A DNA stretch of 64,000 bases from Tribonema minus. Lineage: Eukaryota; Sar; Xanthophyceae; Tribonematales; Tribonemataceae. The first letter of the stretch is position 1; the number at the start of each line of letters is the position of its first letter. The stretch is from the NCBI GenBank assembly GCA_017506865.1, contig JAFCMP010000031.1, positions 1 to 64,000 on the forward strand, read 5' to 3'. This document shows, in pieces, positions 10,601 to 24,315 of this stretch. The notes below the pieces were generated by a model that was not told the origin of the DNA, did no database searches, and worked only from the letters and a program-made list of their open reading frames with translations. The position numbers and the translations under genes were made by a program.

Positions 10601-13600
10601 GCGCGCTGACGTGAGACCACCAACAGCCTAGACACACACATAGCCGCACGTTTCACCCCTTATCTTAGACACCCTTTCGAGTTGGCCAGTGGCTTCGACT
10701 TCAGAGCAGCTCGTGTGCAGCTCTCTGCAGGACACCCATGCTCATCGCGCACGCACGACGCCGCCGTCCCGTTGCTTCTTCGCCTGCAGACAATGTGCTG
10801 GCGCATGCCGCGGCGCCGCTGCTCGCGGCGCTGACGGACCTGCGTGCGTCTGCGGCGTCGCGCAGTGGAGCGCTGCTGCTGAGCACGCTCCTCGCCTGGC
10901 TGGGCTTCATCAAGGTGAGCTCACGCGCTGCGTGCGCCACGTGCGCGCTCGCTGACTGCGCAGCCGCTGCGTGCTGCTGCTGCGCGCGGCGCTCGCCGTC
11001 GCTTGGCTGGCGCGCGCCGGAGCGGAGGAGGCGCGCTGCATGCTTCACATGGTCAGGTTGAAGTAAGGGCAGGTATGATGTGGTGCAGCGCGCGTCTGAG
11101 CGTTGTGGCCAGGGCGCGCGGAGCGGTGCTGCGCAGCGCACGACGCGGTTGCTGGCGCGCATCCCCCGAGCGTGCGCCGCTGCTCTGATGGCCTGCGTAC
11201 GTGATTGCAGCTGCCCGGTTTTGTGCTTGTGGGGGTTCCTGCGCCACCTCACAGCAGCCGCGGGCTTCACGGCCAGAGGCGTGCGGAGCGCTGCCGTGCA
11301 CAATGCGTTGCGCCGAGGCGCGCCGTGTTGCGTCAAAGCAGCCCTCGCGGACGCGAACATTCAGACATAGGGCGGTGTTGCATGCGTGCCCCAAAGTGCC
11401 ATCCGGCGAATCAGTATGGTTATAACTACTGCGCTTGGCGCAGCGACGCGCAATCATAAACGGCGTTGCGTGAAAGTGCCCTGGTATGCCGAGTGTCCCC
11501 TCCCGAACAGAAGGCAGAAGTGCTGCCGAGGCGGAAGCGCTGCCGCGTGCAGGTGCATTGTCACGCTGGGCCCGCGCTGAGACGTGCGCGGCGCTTCTCA
11601 CTCACAGCCCCCCCCCCCCCCCCCCTGCGATCCAACATATGACTGTGCGCGCGCGTGCCTGCGCAACGCTGCGGCGCGCACGCCTGCCCCTGCACGCTGC
11701 TGCCCGCTGCGTCTGTTACACAGACCGCTGTTGACACGCTGCGCGTTCTGCATTCGCCCTTGGCATGCCCTCTGCGTTCTGGGTGGATTGTCGCCTGTCC
11801 TGCATACAGCGCGCATACGTGGATGCGCTCAGCTGACGCGCCCGCATCTGCGATGACCCCGCGACTCTGCACACATGAAGCTCATGCTGCGCGCTGCGTC
11901 CTGGCAGTGCGCCAGTCGCGGCGGTGCGCATGTCACGCACGACGGACACGCCTGCTGGAGTGCTCTTGTGGTCATTATACCCCCCCCCCCCCCCCCCGGG
12001 GGCTGACTAGCGTGCCGTCCGCTCTGTGTTCGCAGCTGCTGCTGGGCGACGTCGCTGGCTGGCTGATCGTCCACCGCGAGCTGATTGCGCTGTACGAGGC
12101 CGTGCCCGGGGCGCTGCGGTGGTCAGGTGACGCTCCTGATGCAAAACCTCAACTTTTGCAACAAACAACTTCAACTTGTGCAGCCCATCCCCTTGAAGCG
12201 CGGCAATGTCGTCTGTACATGTCACCTGCTTGGGCGGCACACGTGCAGGTTTGCACAGCACTTCAATGTTGAGTTTCATGTGAGTGCTAGTTGAGGACGA
12301 CGGCCGCCAAGTGATGCCCGCGCCCCCTGGTATGTCCCCTTGATCAGCAGCGCACTCGTGTGAGTCAGGCAAGCGGTCGCGCGGCCAAACGCTGATTTTG
12401 CAGCCGTGCTGCCATGTCGCGCACGCATCCTCCACGTCATGCATTGCACTAAGAGTGCTGCCACGAGGCTGCCACCACCAACTGCTGAACAAGTGCGAGC
12501 CGCGCGGCGGTAATCAGCCCGCAGGGGCATTGACAGGACGCGTTTATTTGAGCCCAGGGCAGCGTCGGCGGCGGTCTTGCCGCGCCGCCAACACGCCGAG
12601 CGACCGCTGCGAGCCACGGGCGCATGCTCGCTGCTGCACGTCAGAGCTTCCGGCGCGTCGCGCGCGAGCAGCGCACTGCCGGGCGCCGGCCGCCCTGACG
12701 TACCACAGCACGCCGCAATTGTGCATGCACTGACGCAGAGCGCCCGTGCATGCCCCCTCTGCCGTCCCCCTGCTGCGCGTCTCAGGCGCCGCGCACCGCG
12801 CCGAGACCGTCGCCATGGCCCTGCTGAGCCGCGGCTACGCGGCGGAGTACGAGCGCGTGCGGCGCGTGCACGCGCGCTTCGCGGAACCCTGCGGCCGCCC
12901 CGCGATGGCGCCCGCGGAGCGCTGCAGCATAGCTCAGCACTCGTGTGCGCATTTTCTGTGTCAGGCGGCGTTGCGGCGTGCGGGGGCGCTCACCGACGAT
13001 GACGTGCGCAGGCAAGGGGCGTCGCGCTGCTGCCGCTGCTGCTGCTGTCTGCGCTGTCGTACTGGTGCAAGCCGTGATGCGTTCGTGATATGTTAGCTCA
13101 GCTGCGGCGCTGGCCAGCACGGCGGCCTCGTGTGGACTGGACGCTGCTCCCCCCGGCAAGGGCAACTGCAGTTGGTCACGCTCAGAATCAGGCTGTACTG
13201 TACCATGATCCACCGCGCGTGCGTTGCATGAGTACAACATATCTGAGAGATTTTGATGCATGTCAAGGTCTGAGCAAATCGCAGGTGGGTCTGTGTTGTT
13301 GTGGGAACGTGTAAAATGACATTCAGTGCCCAGTGCGCCTGGTGCACATGTAAAATCTCAATCCAGTGAAGCAAAGGATCACGACTCGTTAATCATGAGC
13401 ATTGGAATGCGATCAAGCAAGGTGTACTGTCTGATGCATACGTTGCCTTGCAGATTAAGCTTGTTCTCACATTGCACCTCCGCGCTTCATGTACACACAG
13501 TCACCAGCAGCCGCTTTGACACAGTAAGTATCATCCATGTTCCACAGTGCATTGTTGACGCTCCGAATGACACCCGAGGCAACATGCAATGATGACAGCA

Positions 13601-14666
13601 TGTCCTTGTGCTGCTCAACGTGCGTGGCTGCTGCATGCACGCGCTCCTCAGGTGCCTCGTGGACCCCAGCCAGGGAGGCACATGCGCACCACCGCCGCGC
13701 CTGCCTGCCAGCAAGCCACGCCCTGCAGCAGACCCCAGGCGTGCCGCCAGTGCCGCGACAGCGCAGCGTCTGCAGCGGCTCGCCCAGCAAGAGCGGCAGC
13801 AGCAGCTTGAGGCTGCGCGTTCCGGTGCTGCCGTAGCAGAGTGCCGGCCGACGTCCGGCGCCGTGGCACCAGCTCAGCGTGTTCTTGGGATGTCGAGCGC
13901 TGGTGCTGCGGCACAGAAGCCCCCCCCTTGGGGCTCTGCCTTTGAGCAACCAGCTGCGGCACACAGGGCCCCCCCGTGGGGCTTCGCCTTTGAAGCGCCG
14001 GCGGCGGGTGATGCGCAGCCCATGCGAGCGGAGCCACCGCTGACCGACACTGCGGCGGCAGAAATTGGCTTCTACGTGTCGCCGCCGTGGTGGTCCGCAG
14101 AAGATCGGCAAGACCTCTTCCATGGTCAGCCGCAGCAGCAAGAGCGGCACCACCAGCATCAACAAGAGGCGCGCTCGCTGCCTCCGCTGCAGGCTTCGCC
14201 ACTCGGCACCTCCACCGCTGCCGCAGAGCACCACCTGGAGCCAGGGACCAGCATGGAAACGGATGCGCTCGGCGCAGTGGCGGCGGGCAGCAGCAGCAGA
14301 AACGATTGCGGCGGCGGCAGCGGCAGCAGCGACGGCAGCGACTGCAGCATCAGCGCTGCTCATTCCGCGGCAGCGCCTCGCTCTGCTCCGCTCCTCGCGC
14401 CGCCTGCCCGCGGCCCGAACGACGACTCGGACGAGCAGCCGCGCAGCTCTCAGTCGTCGTCGGCGCGCGGCAGCGGCAGCGGCCGCAGCGGCGCGAGTGC
14501 GTCCAGCTTCGACATGCCGTCGGCGATGGGCGACCCCGGCCTCGACGTCATGGACCCGCGCCACGCACTCGACGCTGCGTTTGACCCGCCGCCGCACGCG
14601 GCGCCTACCATGACGCACCCGCAGTACTACTCGCCGCCGTCGGGCGGACGGAGGCGGGATCTGTGA
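5829..14666 (+). CDS. Zn(II)2Cys6 transcription factor, paralogue A
   Basis: Exons: 5829-5974, 7036-7757, 8357-8586, 8908-9019, 9540-9785, 10790-10914, 12036-12126, 12786-13011 and 13652-14666. All phases agree and give 970 residues. The binuclear zinc cluster is C40, C43, C50, C58, C61, C68 (C-X2-C-X6-C-X7-C-X2-C-X6-C), split by an intron before C50. From about residue 199 a region ending in an ALGAMLQG segment resembles the fungal transcription factor middle homology region. The last exon has Gln/Ser-rich stretches, a PPWW motif and a C-terminal DPRHALDAAFDPP motif shared with paralogue B. The ATG at 5829 is in frame but sits where B has a splice acceptor, so an upstream exon may have been lost or separated by the retrotransposon. 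The penultimate intron reads through at 13012 as a GC donor. The role as a DNA-binding regulator is inferred from family; the target is unknown. Confidence 0.8.
7598..7682 (+). repeat. GGC-rich tract coding for poly-glycine in paralogue A
   Basis: A nearly pure GGC repeat, interrupted by GAC and GGT codons, lies inside the second exon of paralogue A. It encodes a glycine run between the PVRQTLARAM and LWACMALGA-like parts of the middle region. Paralogue B has a short Gly/Ala linker here, so the tract is a recent, length-variable expansion rather than a domain. Confidence 0.85.
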
Positions 14667-15890
14667 GTGAGTGAGGGCGTAAGCCTCGTCGTCGGTGGCC
14701 GCTGCCGGCACCGCAAGCGTAGGTGGTGGTCGGGGTGGAAACGTAGCCTGCTGCGGGTATGCGCGGGTCTGCGTTGAGTTGGGCAGAACCCGTAGGCCGC
14801 AGGTCAAGCTCGGCAGAACACAGGACAATGACATTTGTTCAAGTTGAGGACATGGGGAGCACGGGCGTGTGCTTCAGACAGGAGGGGCGGGTCCACGTCA
14901 GGTAAAGTCGTGTGACCATCGCTGCAGCCTTTCAAGTGTCAAGCGCTGCGCTTTTCTCGCAGCTTAGGAGTATACATGTGCGATATCACCAATAGATCAC
15001 CACAAGTGCTAGTGAGGGGCTGCACGCCTCTGCACGGGCACTGCACTTTTTAGTGGTTGGACCGTCTACAGGGTATCTGTCGCTAGATGCCACCGCGCTA
15101 CACGCCTCCCACGGGCCGCAGGCGGTCTCACCGACATGGCATTTGCATGTCCGGCAGCGCACTGTGCAATGCCGCACAACCTCTGTATATTTGGATTGAT
15201 CATGCGCAAGTGGGCATGACCGCCCAGGAGGCGCATATGTGTGCTGTGACAGGGCTGCGCACGACGGTGTGCGTGCTTCTCACGTGTATACATGTGCTGT
15301 GTTCAGATGCCCAGGATCTGAAACCAATCGGCCCGTGCACACTTGTGCCGCAACGCGGCAGCGACATGCGGGCCCCTGGGGCCCGCCTGACAAGATTTGA
15401 AGGATGAATGCAAATGCTATACATGGGAACACATACAAATACATATGCTTGTAGAACATGGCCAAAGCAGGGGGTGGCGTTCCTCTCGTTGGGTTTGCTG
15501 TACACCCGCTGCACAACATTGCCAATGTCGAGCATGATGTCAGTCCATGCATTGTGTCGACCTGCTTCCATTGGCTTGCGGCAGCTGCCAGCCCGTTGTC
15601 CTGAAGCCTGTGCAGCCGCTGCGGCTTGTGTGTGCCTTGTCTCGTCTCGCATTCCTGGGAGCACAGGAGCGACACGTGTCTATGCGGGCCAAAAAAGTTG
15701 GTACGACAAAGGGTGCGAGCTGCCGACGAAGCACTGGCGGGCGGGCGCGCCTTGCTGCTGCTGTGTCATTGTACTGTCCATTCAAATCAAACCACACATC
15801 GAGTGCCAGAGACTATGTTAGAACGAGACGCGGAGTCGGCGATGCAACTCCCCGAGGTAAACACCGACACAGCGCGCGGGGCTAGATGAC
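14667..15890. other. Intergenic region between the two zinc-cluster genes
   Basis: This 1.2-kb stretch holds the end of A and presumably the promoter of B. An open stretch just before 15857 (MLERDAESAMQLPE followed by GTAAAC) could be a small 5' exon of B, but the implied intron of about 66 bases is much shorter than its neighbours. No other coding signal was found. Confidence 0.4.
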
Positions 15891-18800
15891 ATGCTAACGA
15901 GATCCGCGATGCTCACGCGGCAGGAGCAGAAAACGCCGGGCCAGGCAGTCGCTGCGTTCGACGGCGAAATCGTCAGAATCTCGTACATTCCTATGCCAAC
16001 GCCGACACCTTCACCACCGCAAGGCAGCAATTTCGACTGCCAGTGGCAGCGAGCGCTGTTCTTGGATGATGAAACAGAGGTCGGTGCGAACAGTACAAGA
16101 GTATCTTCCCATTTTTGTAGTGGACAGCGTCAATCCACTCATGCTGTGCGTCTGCGGTGGCCTGCCTCCATCCATGTGAGTGTTCGTTGAACTAAATGCC
16201 GGAGTTGATGTGTCTCACTGCGATGACGCCGATGACGACAACAGCGATGTGCTTAGGTATGGACCTGCGGAGCTGCATGGCCGCGCGTGTGTCACTTGCT
16301 GCCAGTTTCCTTGAAGGTCGCAAGGCATCTGTTGTGTTCTGTGTTTCGGCGGCGGCATTAAGTGTGGTGGCGTTCGGAACCACCCGTGCACGTGGTGGCC
16401 GGCGGCATGCCCCGGCCACAATGAAATAATAATATCAGGAAAGCGTGCTGAGTTACCGTCCTCGTACGCATGTCCTGTTCTAGGTGAACTTCAACACGAT
16501 CTTGGGGGACTCTCCTGCAATCCATGCACTGACAGAGGACGACAAGGTGGAGAGGCTGTTGTCGTCTTGGGCCAAAAGTTGCAGGCGTGCATGCGACTGG
16601 TGCACGGCTCAAAAACGCAGGCAGGTGCCGTTGCATGTACTTGACTGGTTGTGTGACTGTTGTTTACTCCCACGGCGGTTATGTCGTCACCGCTGTGACG
16701 AATGTAACACCACTGGCACATAGATCCCGTCCTGCTTGGGGGAAGCAGACCTGAGCTTGGAGTGCAGCCTGGCAGTGGCTGTACAAGATACATGTGCTGC
16801 ATTGCATAGAAATGTGCTCAGCGCGGTGCTGTGTTGAATAAACAATCACCCGCAGCAGCTGTAGCGTTGTCAGCGTCGCTCTGCCTTGCGAACCAGTTGC
16901 ACACATGCTGAATGCCGTCGCAAGTGCCACTGCTCAACCTGACGCCCTTTCCCGTTGCTGTTCATCCTTGGTGCCACAGCAGCTTGTATTTGACTCACAC
17001 CTTGGGGATAATTTCTTATCCCCAAACTCACACCTTGCAAGCGCACGGCAAGCAGGCTGAGGCATGCTCCGAGACGCCCATTCAACAATATTCCTTCCGA
17101 CGGTCTGTCACAGGTGCGACGGCAGGGCCCTGCGGCCGTGCGGCCGGTGCGTCCGCCGTGGCCAGCCGTGCGAGTACACCACGCGCAAGAGGCGCGTTCA
17201 CGCGCAGGCGGCCCTGCAGTCGCCCCCCGCGCAGCGCTCAACAGCCGAGGGTGGCGCGCCCGGTTCAGCTGCGAGCAGCGACGATGACGACGCTGCCACG
17301 GCCGCGCTGCCACCAGCATCCGCCGCTGAGTCTGCCGAAGCCAGCTCTGCTGCTCCTGCTGCTTCCAAAATCACTGGTGATGCTGCCGTCGCCGCCCCAG
17401 CTGCCGCCGCCGCAGCTGCCGCCGCCGCTGCTGCTGCTGCTGCCAGGCCTGGCACAGAGGCACCTGGGCCAGCGAGCAGCCAGAGGGCCGGCGCCGATGA
17501 TGACCCCATGGAGGTGGAAACGCGCTCCCCTTATAGGCCCGCTGCCCCCATGGGCACGGCGCTGGTGCACATAGAGCACGCAGCAGCGCCACAGGACTGG
17601 CAGCGCGCCAGCGCAGACGCTCTGCAAGCGGACGCAGCAGCGCCAGCGCCTACGGCGATGGCAGCGCCACCGCATGCGGCAACGTCCATTCCGGCGACGG
17701 ACATGCAACTCGTAGACGCGCCAGCAGAGACGGCACCGGCGGCAGCAGCAGCGGCGGCAGTAGCGGCGGCAGCGGCGACAGCCGATGCGTCCGCGGCGGG
17801 CGCTGAAGCGGCGGCGCAGCTACCGCTGGCGCTGCAGCGCTCACGCTTCTCGGCATCGCCAGCCGTCGGCATCGTGGGCCACATAGAGAACTCATTTCTC
17901 AGCACTTTCCTGCGCGACTTCAGCTCGTTCCTGCCCATTGTTGGCGAGGTGCCCGTGCGCCGCTCGCTGGTGCGCGCGATGCGTGCCGATGCCGGCGGCG
18001 GTGCTGCCGCTGTGGCGGCGGACAGCCTGGAGCTGTCCACGCTCTGGGCGTCCATTGCGCTGGGCGCCATTCTGCAAGGTATGGACCTTATGGACACCTT
18101 GAAGCACACATCACTGAACTTCTACATGATTTGATGTGAATGGTGCGCGCGGTCAGCACGTGAACGCTTTGAAGCATAACGTGGATAGTTTCGTGTGTAT
18201 GGTGTGGCGGACGTCAGTTGTTGGCAGGCGGTGGCAGACACGCTGCGCTAGTGCGTCAACAGAGCTGCGCGTACTGCAATGACAGATTTGACGCGCATGC
18301 AGCGACCGTTGTGATGCCAGAAGCCACAAGTTTTCAGACGAAGCCTGTTGCAATTGCAAAAGCTGCTGTAGATGGTGGTGATAGCAGCTTGTTCCGCAGC
18401 TCCACTGCGCCACCGCTTCTGATGGTCTCGCCACATGCGCACGCCACGCGCAGGATTGCTGCTTGGGCTCCAACTAGCGGTCTCATGAAGCGCACGGTTG
18501 ACCACACTCTGCGGTGACACCCCTTGAGTCCTGCTTGCTCCCTCGAGCACAGCCCCTGCCTGCATCACGATCTGACAAGCGCACGGTGTTGTTTGGTGCA
18601 CAGCATCGTCTGCAACCGTCTGATCTTTGGCCGCACGCCATGAGTTGGAGAGCACAATCTGTCCCCTCTGCTGGTCCATTTTCTTCTTCCAAGTGGCTTG
18701 CCTGCCGCAGCTGCTGTTAAAAGCATCTGCCAAGGCTGGCCAGCTGAGCAAAGTGGCAAGTCACATCAATCACGAGTGCATCACGAGTCATCATGAGTGA

Positions 18801-21800
18801 GTCATGAGTGACAAGCGTCCAGGGCGCCGGCTGCGCCATCACATCAACCTCAGCGCGTGGGCAACGCACAGCGGCGCGCTCTTGCAGCGGCGCAGCCGAG
18901 CCGTCATGCACCGTGCTGCATCATCAACGTGCCACTTGCTCATCAAGCCATGAACTCGTGGCCAAGCGGCGCAAACCCAACGCCGACGCAGTCTCTCCCG
19001 CGCATCTCACGCTCATCGTCAGCGCGCTCTGCGCCGCTGCGCCCCCCCTGCCGCGCGCCCCTGCGCCCCCTGCCGCGCCGCCGCAGGCGCGGACGAGCTC
19101 CAGCTGCGCCACTACGCCAACCTCAGCGTGTGCGCGGCGCGCAGGGACGCGGCGGCGGAGGCAGCGCGGCGGCGGGAGGAGCGCGGCGCCGCTGCTGGCA
19201 CCGCGCTCTCCACGGCGCTGGCGCGCATCCAGAACCTGGTCGTGCGCGCCTTCGTGTGCGACTGCCTCGGCGACGGCGCCAGCTTCACGCAGTGCGTTGC
19301 TAGCTCGGTGAGCGCGCAGCGATGTGTTGTGTGTGTGGGGGGGGGAGGCAGCAGCGCGCTCGCCTCGGCCAGGTGTGTGTGCACGATGTGCTGGCTGTGT
19401 GTGCGCATATGGGGGTGAAGGCTACGCTATGTTACTTCACTTGCTACCATGCCACCAGCAGATGTGATGATATGCCTGTCTTGAGCGGGCCCTGCTGTCC
19501 AGTGGTAGGCCGATGGGCGTGGTGCGGCATGTGTCAGCGACAGGTGTGCTGCGGCGCAAACTGCAGGGCATGTCTGCGCTGCACCGCTGCAGCGCGTACG
19601 CGCGCTTCCGCATAATCTCAGGCAGCCACGCCGCGAAATGCTGTGAACACACGGTGCACACGGCAGCATGTCACCCGAGTCACCGCATGCAACGAGCGCC
19701 TCCCACGAGCGATGCCAGAGCGCTTTTGCATGAAGACCACGCAACTGATGTGCCTCCAATGACCAAGGTGTGCCACTGTGCGCTGCCGCGTCATCCCGCA
19801 TGCGCAACAGGTGCAGCTGTGGGATGGCGTCGCCGCCGCGTTTGGCGGGCCCGCGGCGCTCGTGGCAGCAGCTGCGGAGGCGGGCGGCGACTGCGGCGCG
19901 ACGCTGCGCTGCCTGCCGTACGGTGCGTGCTTTTGCTGCTACATGCTGCGCTCAGCGCCTCATAGTATGGTACGCGTGGTTACAGGAGTTCAGGGATGCA
20001 CGAGGTAACAGAGGGCTCTGCGTGGGCCAAGGGCCAAGTAGGGTGCAGCATCGGCGCAAGATTCACTGCCGCTCCCCGTTTCGAAGTGCGTGTCATCCCC
20101 GTCCCCCCATACCCCATTGATGCGCTGTTTTCGGTTCGCTGCGAGTCTGCTGTTGACGACCCGATTTGTCAGGTATGCGCAGGCACGTAGGCAGCCCAGC
20201 GAGCGCGAGGGACGATCATCACCGCTGTCAGGCTGTAGAGCTACTGCAGGACAGACTTTGTGTGCATCGTGACTCTGACTCGTCATACGGTCCGTGTTTG
20301 GTGTTCTGAACGGAACCGTTCTTTTCAGTTGACAGCATGGGCGCCAAAGGACTGTCACAAAGCAATCCTTCATCGCAAGAGACCTGGCGTGCCACAAGGT
20401 TGTGGGCGTCGACATTAGTGATGAAGTTTGTGCATTCACGTCAAGTTTGCACTGCGTCAAAAGCGACGCTCCTGTCGCTTATTTTCTAACATTGGATGAC
20501 GCGCTGGGCCCCTGAAGCACCTAGAACAGCACAATCCGACAACAGCACGCCCATACCTGTGCAGTGTGCACGCCCTAATATCATCCAACACTGCATTGCG
20601 CGGCAACATCTCCCGAACGGCCTCCCACCTCTGAGCGTTGCTGCTTGTACGCTCAACGCGCGCAGCGATGCGCTTCGTGAAGCGCATGGTCGCGGTGCAG
20701 GCGGCTTCCCCCATGGAGTGGGAGGGTGGCGCTGCCGCCGGCGCTGCCGCCGCCGCTGCCTCCGCCGCTGCCGCCGCCGCTGCCACCGCTGTAGCACCAG
20801 CAGCAGCGACTCAGCCGGAGCCGCCTGCGCCAGGCAGCCTCCCGCCTGCGCTGGCGGAGCCCCTGCGACACCGCAACATACGCCAGTTTCTTCTCGCTCT
20901 GGAGGAGAACGCTGTCGCTGCGGCGTATCAACAGCTGGCCGATGAAGGCGCGGCGGCAGCAGGTGCGCAAAAACGGGACGGCATTGGTCACCAGCAAGGC
21001 TTGACCTGGCTGCCCAGAGTAGCGCTGGCTTCTGACACCTGGGCGCATGATGAAAGACAAAGCACGCGCGGACTCCTGAAAAGTGCACACTCCAGCCGCT
21101 GCGCCGGCGTCGGTCTCTTCGCGCATCCTGGCACACGCGGACGGAGACCAACTGCTGCTGGAGCCGCCGAGCCCATAGTCCATGCGCGTCAATACGTACG
21201 CTGGCCCACACATGTGTGGTATACAATTGCCCTCGCTACTCTCTGCATCTACTTACAGACCAGCTCTGCACGTACAGACCCGACTCTTTCGCCCGCTGCT
21301 GCGCTGCCGCTGCGCTTCCGCACGCAGAGGACCTGCGCGCGCGCGCCGCCGCGCCGCTGCACGACGCCCTCGCCGCGCTCAAGGGCGCCGCCGACGCGCG
21401 GCCCGAGGCGTGCGGCGTGCTGCTGCGCGCGATGCTCGTCGGCTGGCTGGGGTTTGTTAAGGTGAGAATGCGCGCTCCTGTGTGTGTGTGTCTCAGATGC
21501 TGTTACTGGTCTGAGCACAGCGAGGGGGGGGGTTAGGTTTGTCACAAAGCGGGGCTCGGGGTGCTCGATGTGGTAGCAGCAAGCAGCAGTGCCGATGGTT
21601 GGAGCAATGACAGTGACCAGGACGTAAGTAGGGTGCGAGGTGACGAGCGCGTTGCGCGTTGTGGAACGCCTCCCGATAGCTCTGGATGCGCGGCGTTGAC
21701 GTGCACTGCTTTCTTGGTGACTTTGCCACTCGCGCAGGCGCGCGCGGCCGCAATCACGGACTTTGCAGTTCGCACGAGTGACATGCATCCACACTGATTT

Positions 21801-24258
21801 GCACGGGCGTACACCTTGTGTCAGTGCGCAAGTGTAGCGTGACACTTGCACGCCGACAGGCCCCCGCCGTGCTCTCTATCTGTCGGCGCAGCTCATCCTG
21901 GGCGACACCGGCGGCTGGCAAGCGCGCTACACGCAACTACGCTCAGGCTCGCGGTCATTTGTGGTCTGCCCTCGCATACGCCTTGAGTCAGTGCGCGAGC
22001 ATGGCGTGACACTGGCACAGCCGCACCCACACCCTGACCGCCATCCTCACCCTCCCACCCCCCTTCCGCCCTTTCTTGTTGTCGGCGCAGCTCCTGCTGG
22101 GCGACACCAGCGGCTGGCAGGCGCTCTACACGGAGGTCATTGCGCTGTACGAGTCCGCGCCCGGCGGCCTGCGCTGGTCAGGTGCGCATTGCGGGGCCAT
22201 TGTGCCTGAGCGGTGTGATGAGTTGAAGCGGCAGCGCCCCGCAGCTGTGCGGTCAGTGCGACCGTGGCGCGTCGCGCCGCCGGTTGTGGAGCGTCAGCAC
22301 CTCATTCGTGTTTTGAACACTGCGTACACGGGGGCTCTATGCTGCCAGTTATCTGTCGGCGCACCAAGGCGCCGTCGATCAGGCAGAACACGCTGATGCC
22401 TAGGCGTACGCGCCCTTTGCTGCTGAATGCCGCATGCGCGCTAGTACGCAAACCAACGCTGGCTCGCTCAACGCCGCCGCAGGCGCGGCGCACCGCGCCG
22501 AGGTCGTCGCGCTGACGCTGCTGCACCGCGGCTGCGCCGAGGCGTACGAGCGCGCGCGCCGCCTGCACACGCGCTACGCCGCGCCGCACGGCCGCCCGCT
22601 GCTGCCGCGCGCCGAGTGCTGCGACTTTGCGCGCCACTCGTGCGCTCACTTTCTGTGCCGCGATGCGCTTCGCCTGGCGGGCGTGCTCAGCGCCGAGGAG
22701 GCGCGCGTGAGCTTCGCTGGCACTGTTGCGGTGAGCTGGCGGCGACTGAATTGCCTGAAACGCTGCACATGCCTACTCTTAATGTGAAATTCACATTGTG
22801 AATCAACTGGAAGCTTGGTATGCGATGCTCCTTCTCAGACATATATACAAGCATGCGCGTATATGCTGTACAAGCTAGCTGACCTACTTCTTGAAGTCTA
22901 CTGTTTGCAAGCACTCTACGTACTGGGCATGAACGTGTACATTGGCGTTGATATGTGGGATATTGATACCGGGGAGATTTGTCTCCTGTGTCATTGTGAG
23001 GCGCGCTGACCATCTGCATCACCCATACGGCAGCACACATGCTCCTGAGCGAGGGCGCGCGCACACTGTCGCCGGGAAGCACATTCCATATGATGTAGCT
23101 ATAGCAAACACGCGCATGCATTGTGGGGCTTAGTGCTGCAACACTTGGATGCTGAGCACTGCCGCTGTTGGGCTGTGTACGCTGAGGCAGATACTGATCG
23201 CTGCTGCTTGTGCGCTGCACCGAGCGCTCTGAAATCGGACAATGGTGATCGCTGCTGCTACTGTGTATGGTGTTGAGCTCAATACTGAGCGTTGCTGCGT
23301 CCCCCCCTTCCCCCCTCCCGGAAGGCGCAGCTCTGGGGCGTATCATTCACCGTCACAACATTCGGTGGGTTCGCCTCTGAGCGCGGCTTCAACCGTAAGA
23401 TGCATAAGCTCATGTACCGCCTCAAGCGCAGAGGCGGCAGCTGTGTGTGCATCGCACCTCATATTCACGCCCAGCCTGTGTCAGACAACAGGCAATATAT
23501 TACTCTGCACCACATGTCCACGCAAAGACTTCTTCACCAGCTGACTTGAATTGCCACACCGATCCTGAATGTGGTTGCTGGCAGGTGCCGCGCGACGCGC
23601 CGCCGCTGCAGCCGCTGCCGCTGCCGCTCGGCGACAGCATCGACGAAGCGCGTGCAGCGCACGAGAGGCACGCCGCGGAGCGCTCGGCAGCACAGCGCCG
23701 CACCCCACAGAACAAGCACAAGCGCCGCCACGCAGGCGACAGGGATCCAGACGACCATACGCGTGCGCCGGCAGCACCGCTGCTGCCGCCGCCGCCACTC
23801 GAGCACGGCTCGGGCACGCACGCCGCAGCAGCGGCGGCGGCGGCGGCGGCAGCAGCAGCAGCAAATGCCGCACTGGCGGGATGCGCGGACGGGCTGGAGC
23901 GGCGGCGTGCGCCGTGGGGCATGGGCGCCGGGGAGATGGCTGAGCAGCAGCGATCATCGCCGCCGAACTTGGAGCTGGACTCTCCGCGTCAGCTCCGTGC
24001 AGCGCAGCAGATGGCGATCAAGCCCTCTATAGCTCAGCAGCGGCAGCACCAGCAGCAGCAGCAGCGTGTGGCATCGGACGAGTGGCCTGCAGCTGTGCAT
24101 CAGCAGCAGCGCCGCAGCCTGCAGCAGCAGCACGACCGCTGGGGCATGATGCCAGCCGCGGCAGACAGCGTGCCGTGGCCCCCACCATGGCTCACAGAGC
24201 CATCACTGCAGCGGCAGTGGCACCATCTGGTACAGCAGCAGCAGCAGCAGCAACAGGC

Positions 24259-24315
<57 letters not shown>

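Noticed and set aside
13454-13523. Possible extra exon in paralogue A (70 bases with good CTTGCAG acceptor and GTAAGT donor) and its counterpart in B at 23331-23394 (64 bases)
   Set aside because: Both lengths are 1 modulo 3. Joining the flanking exons directly keeps frame in both paralogues, and including the extra exon breaks it in both. They could be alternative or poison exons, but not part of the main coding models.
13467-14834. 455-codon minus-strand open frame opposite the last exon of paralogue A
   Set aside because: It is a shadow of a GC-rich coding exon. The sense frame carries motifs conserved with paralogue B, and the antisense one does not.
21892-21950. Upstream copy as a true extra exon of paralogue B
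   Set aside because: It lacks the exon middle and a GT donor, and paralogue A has a single exon here.
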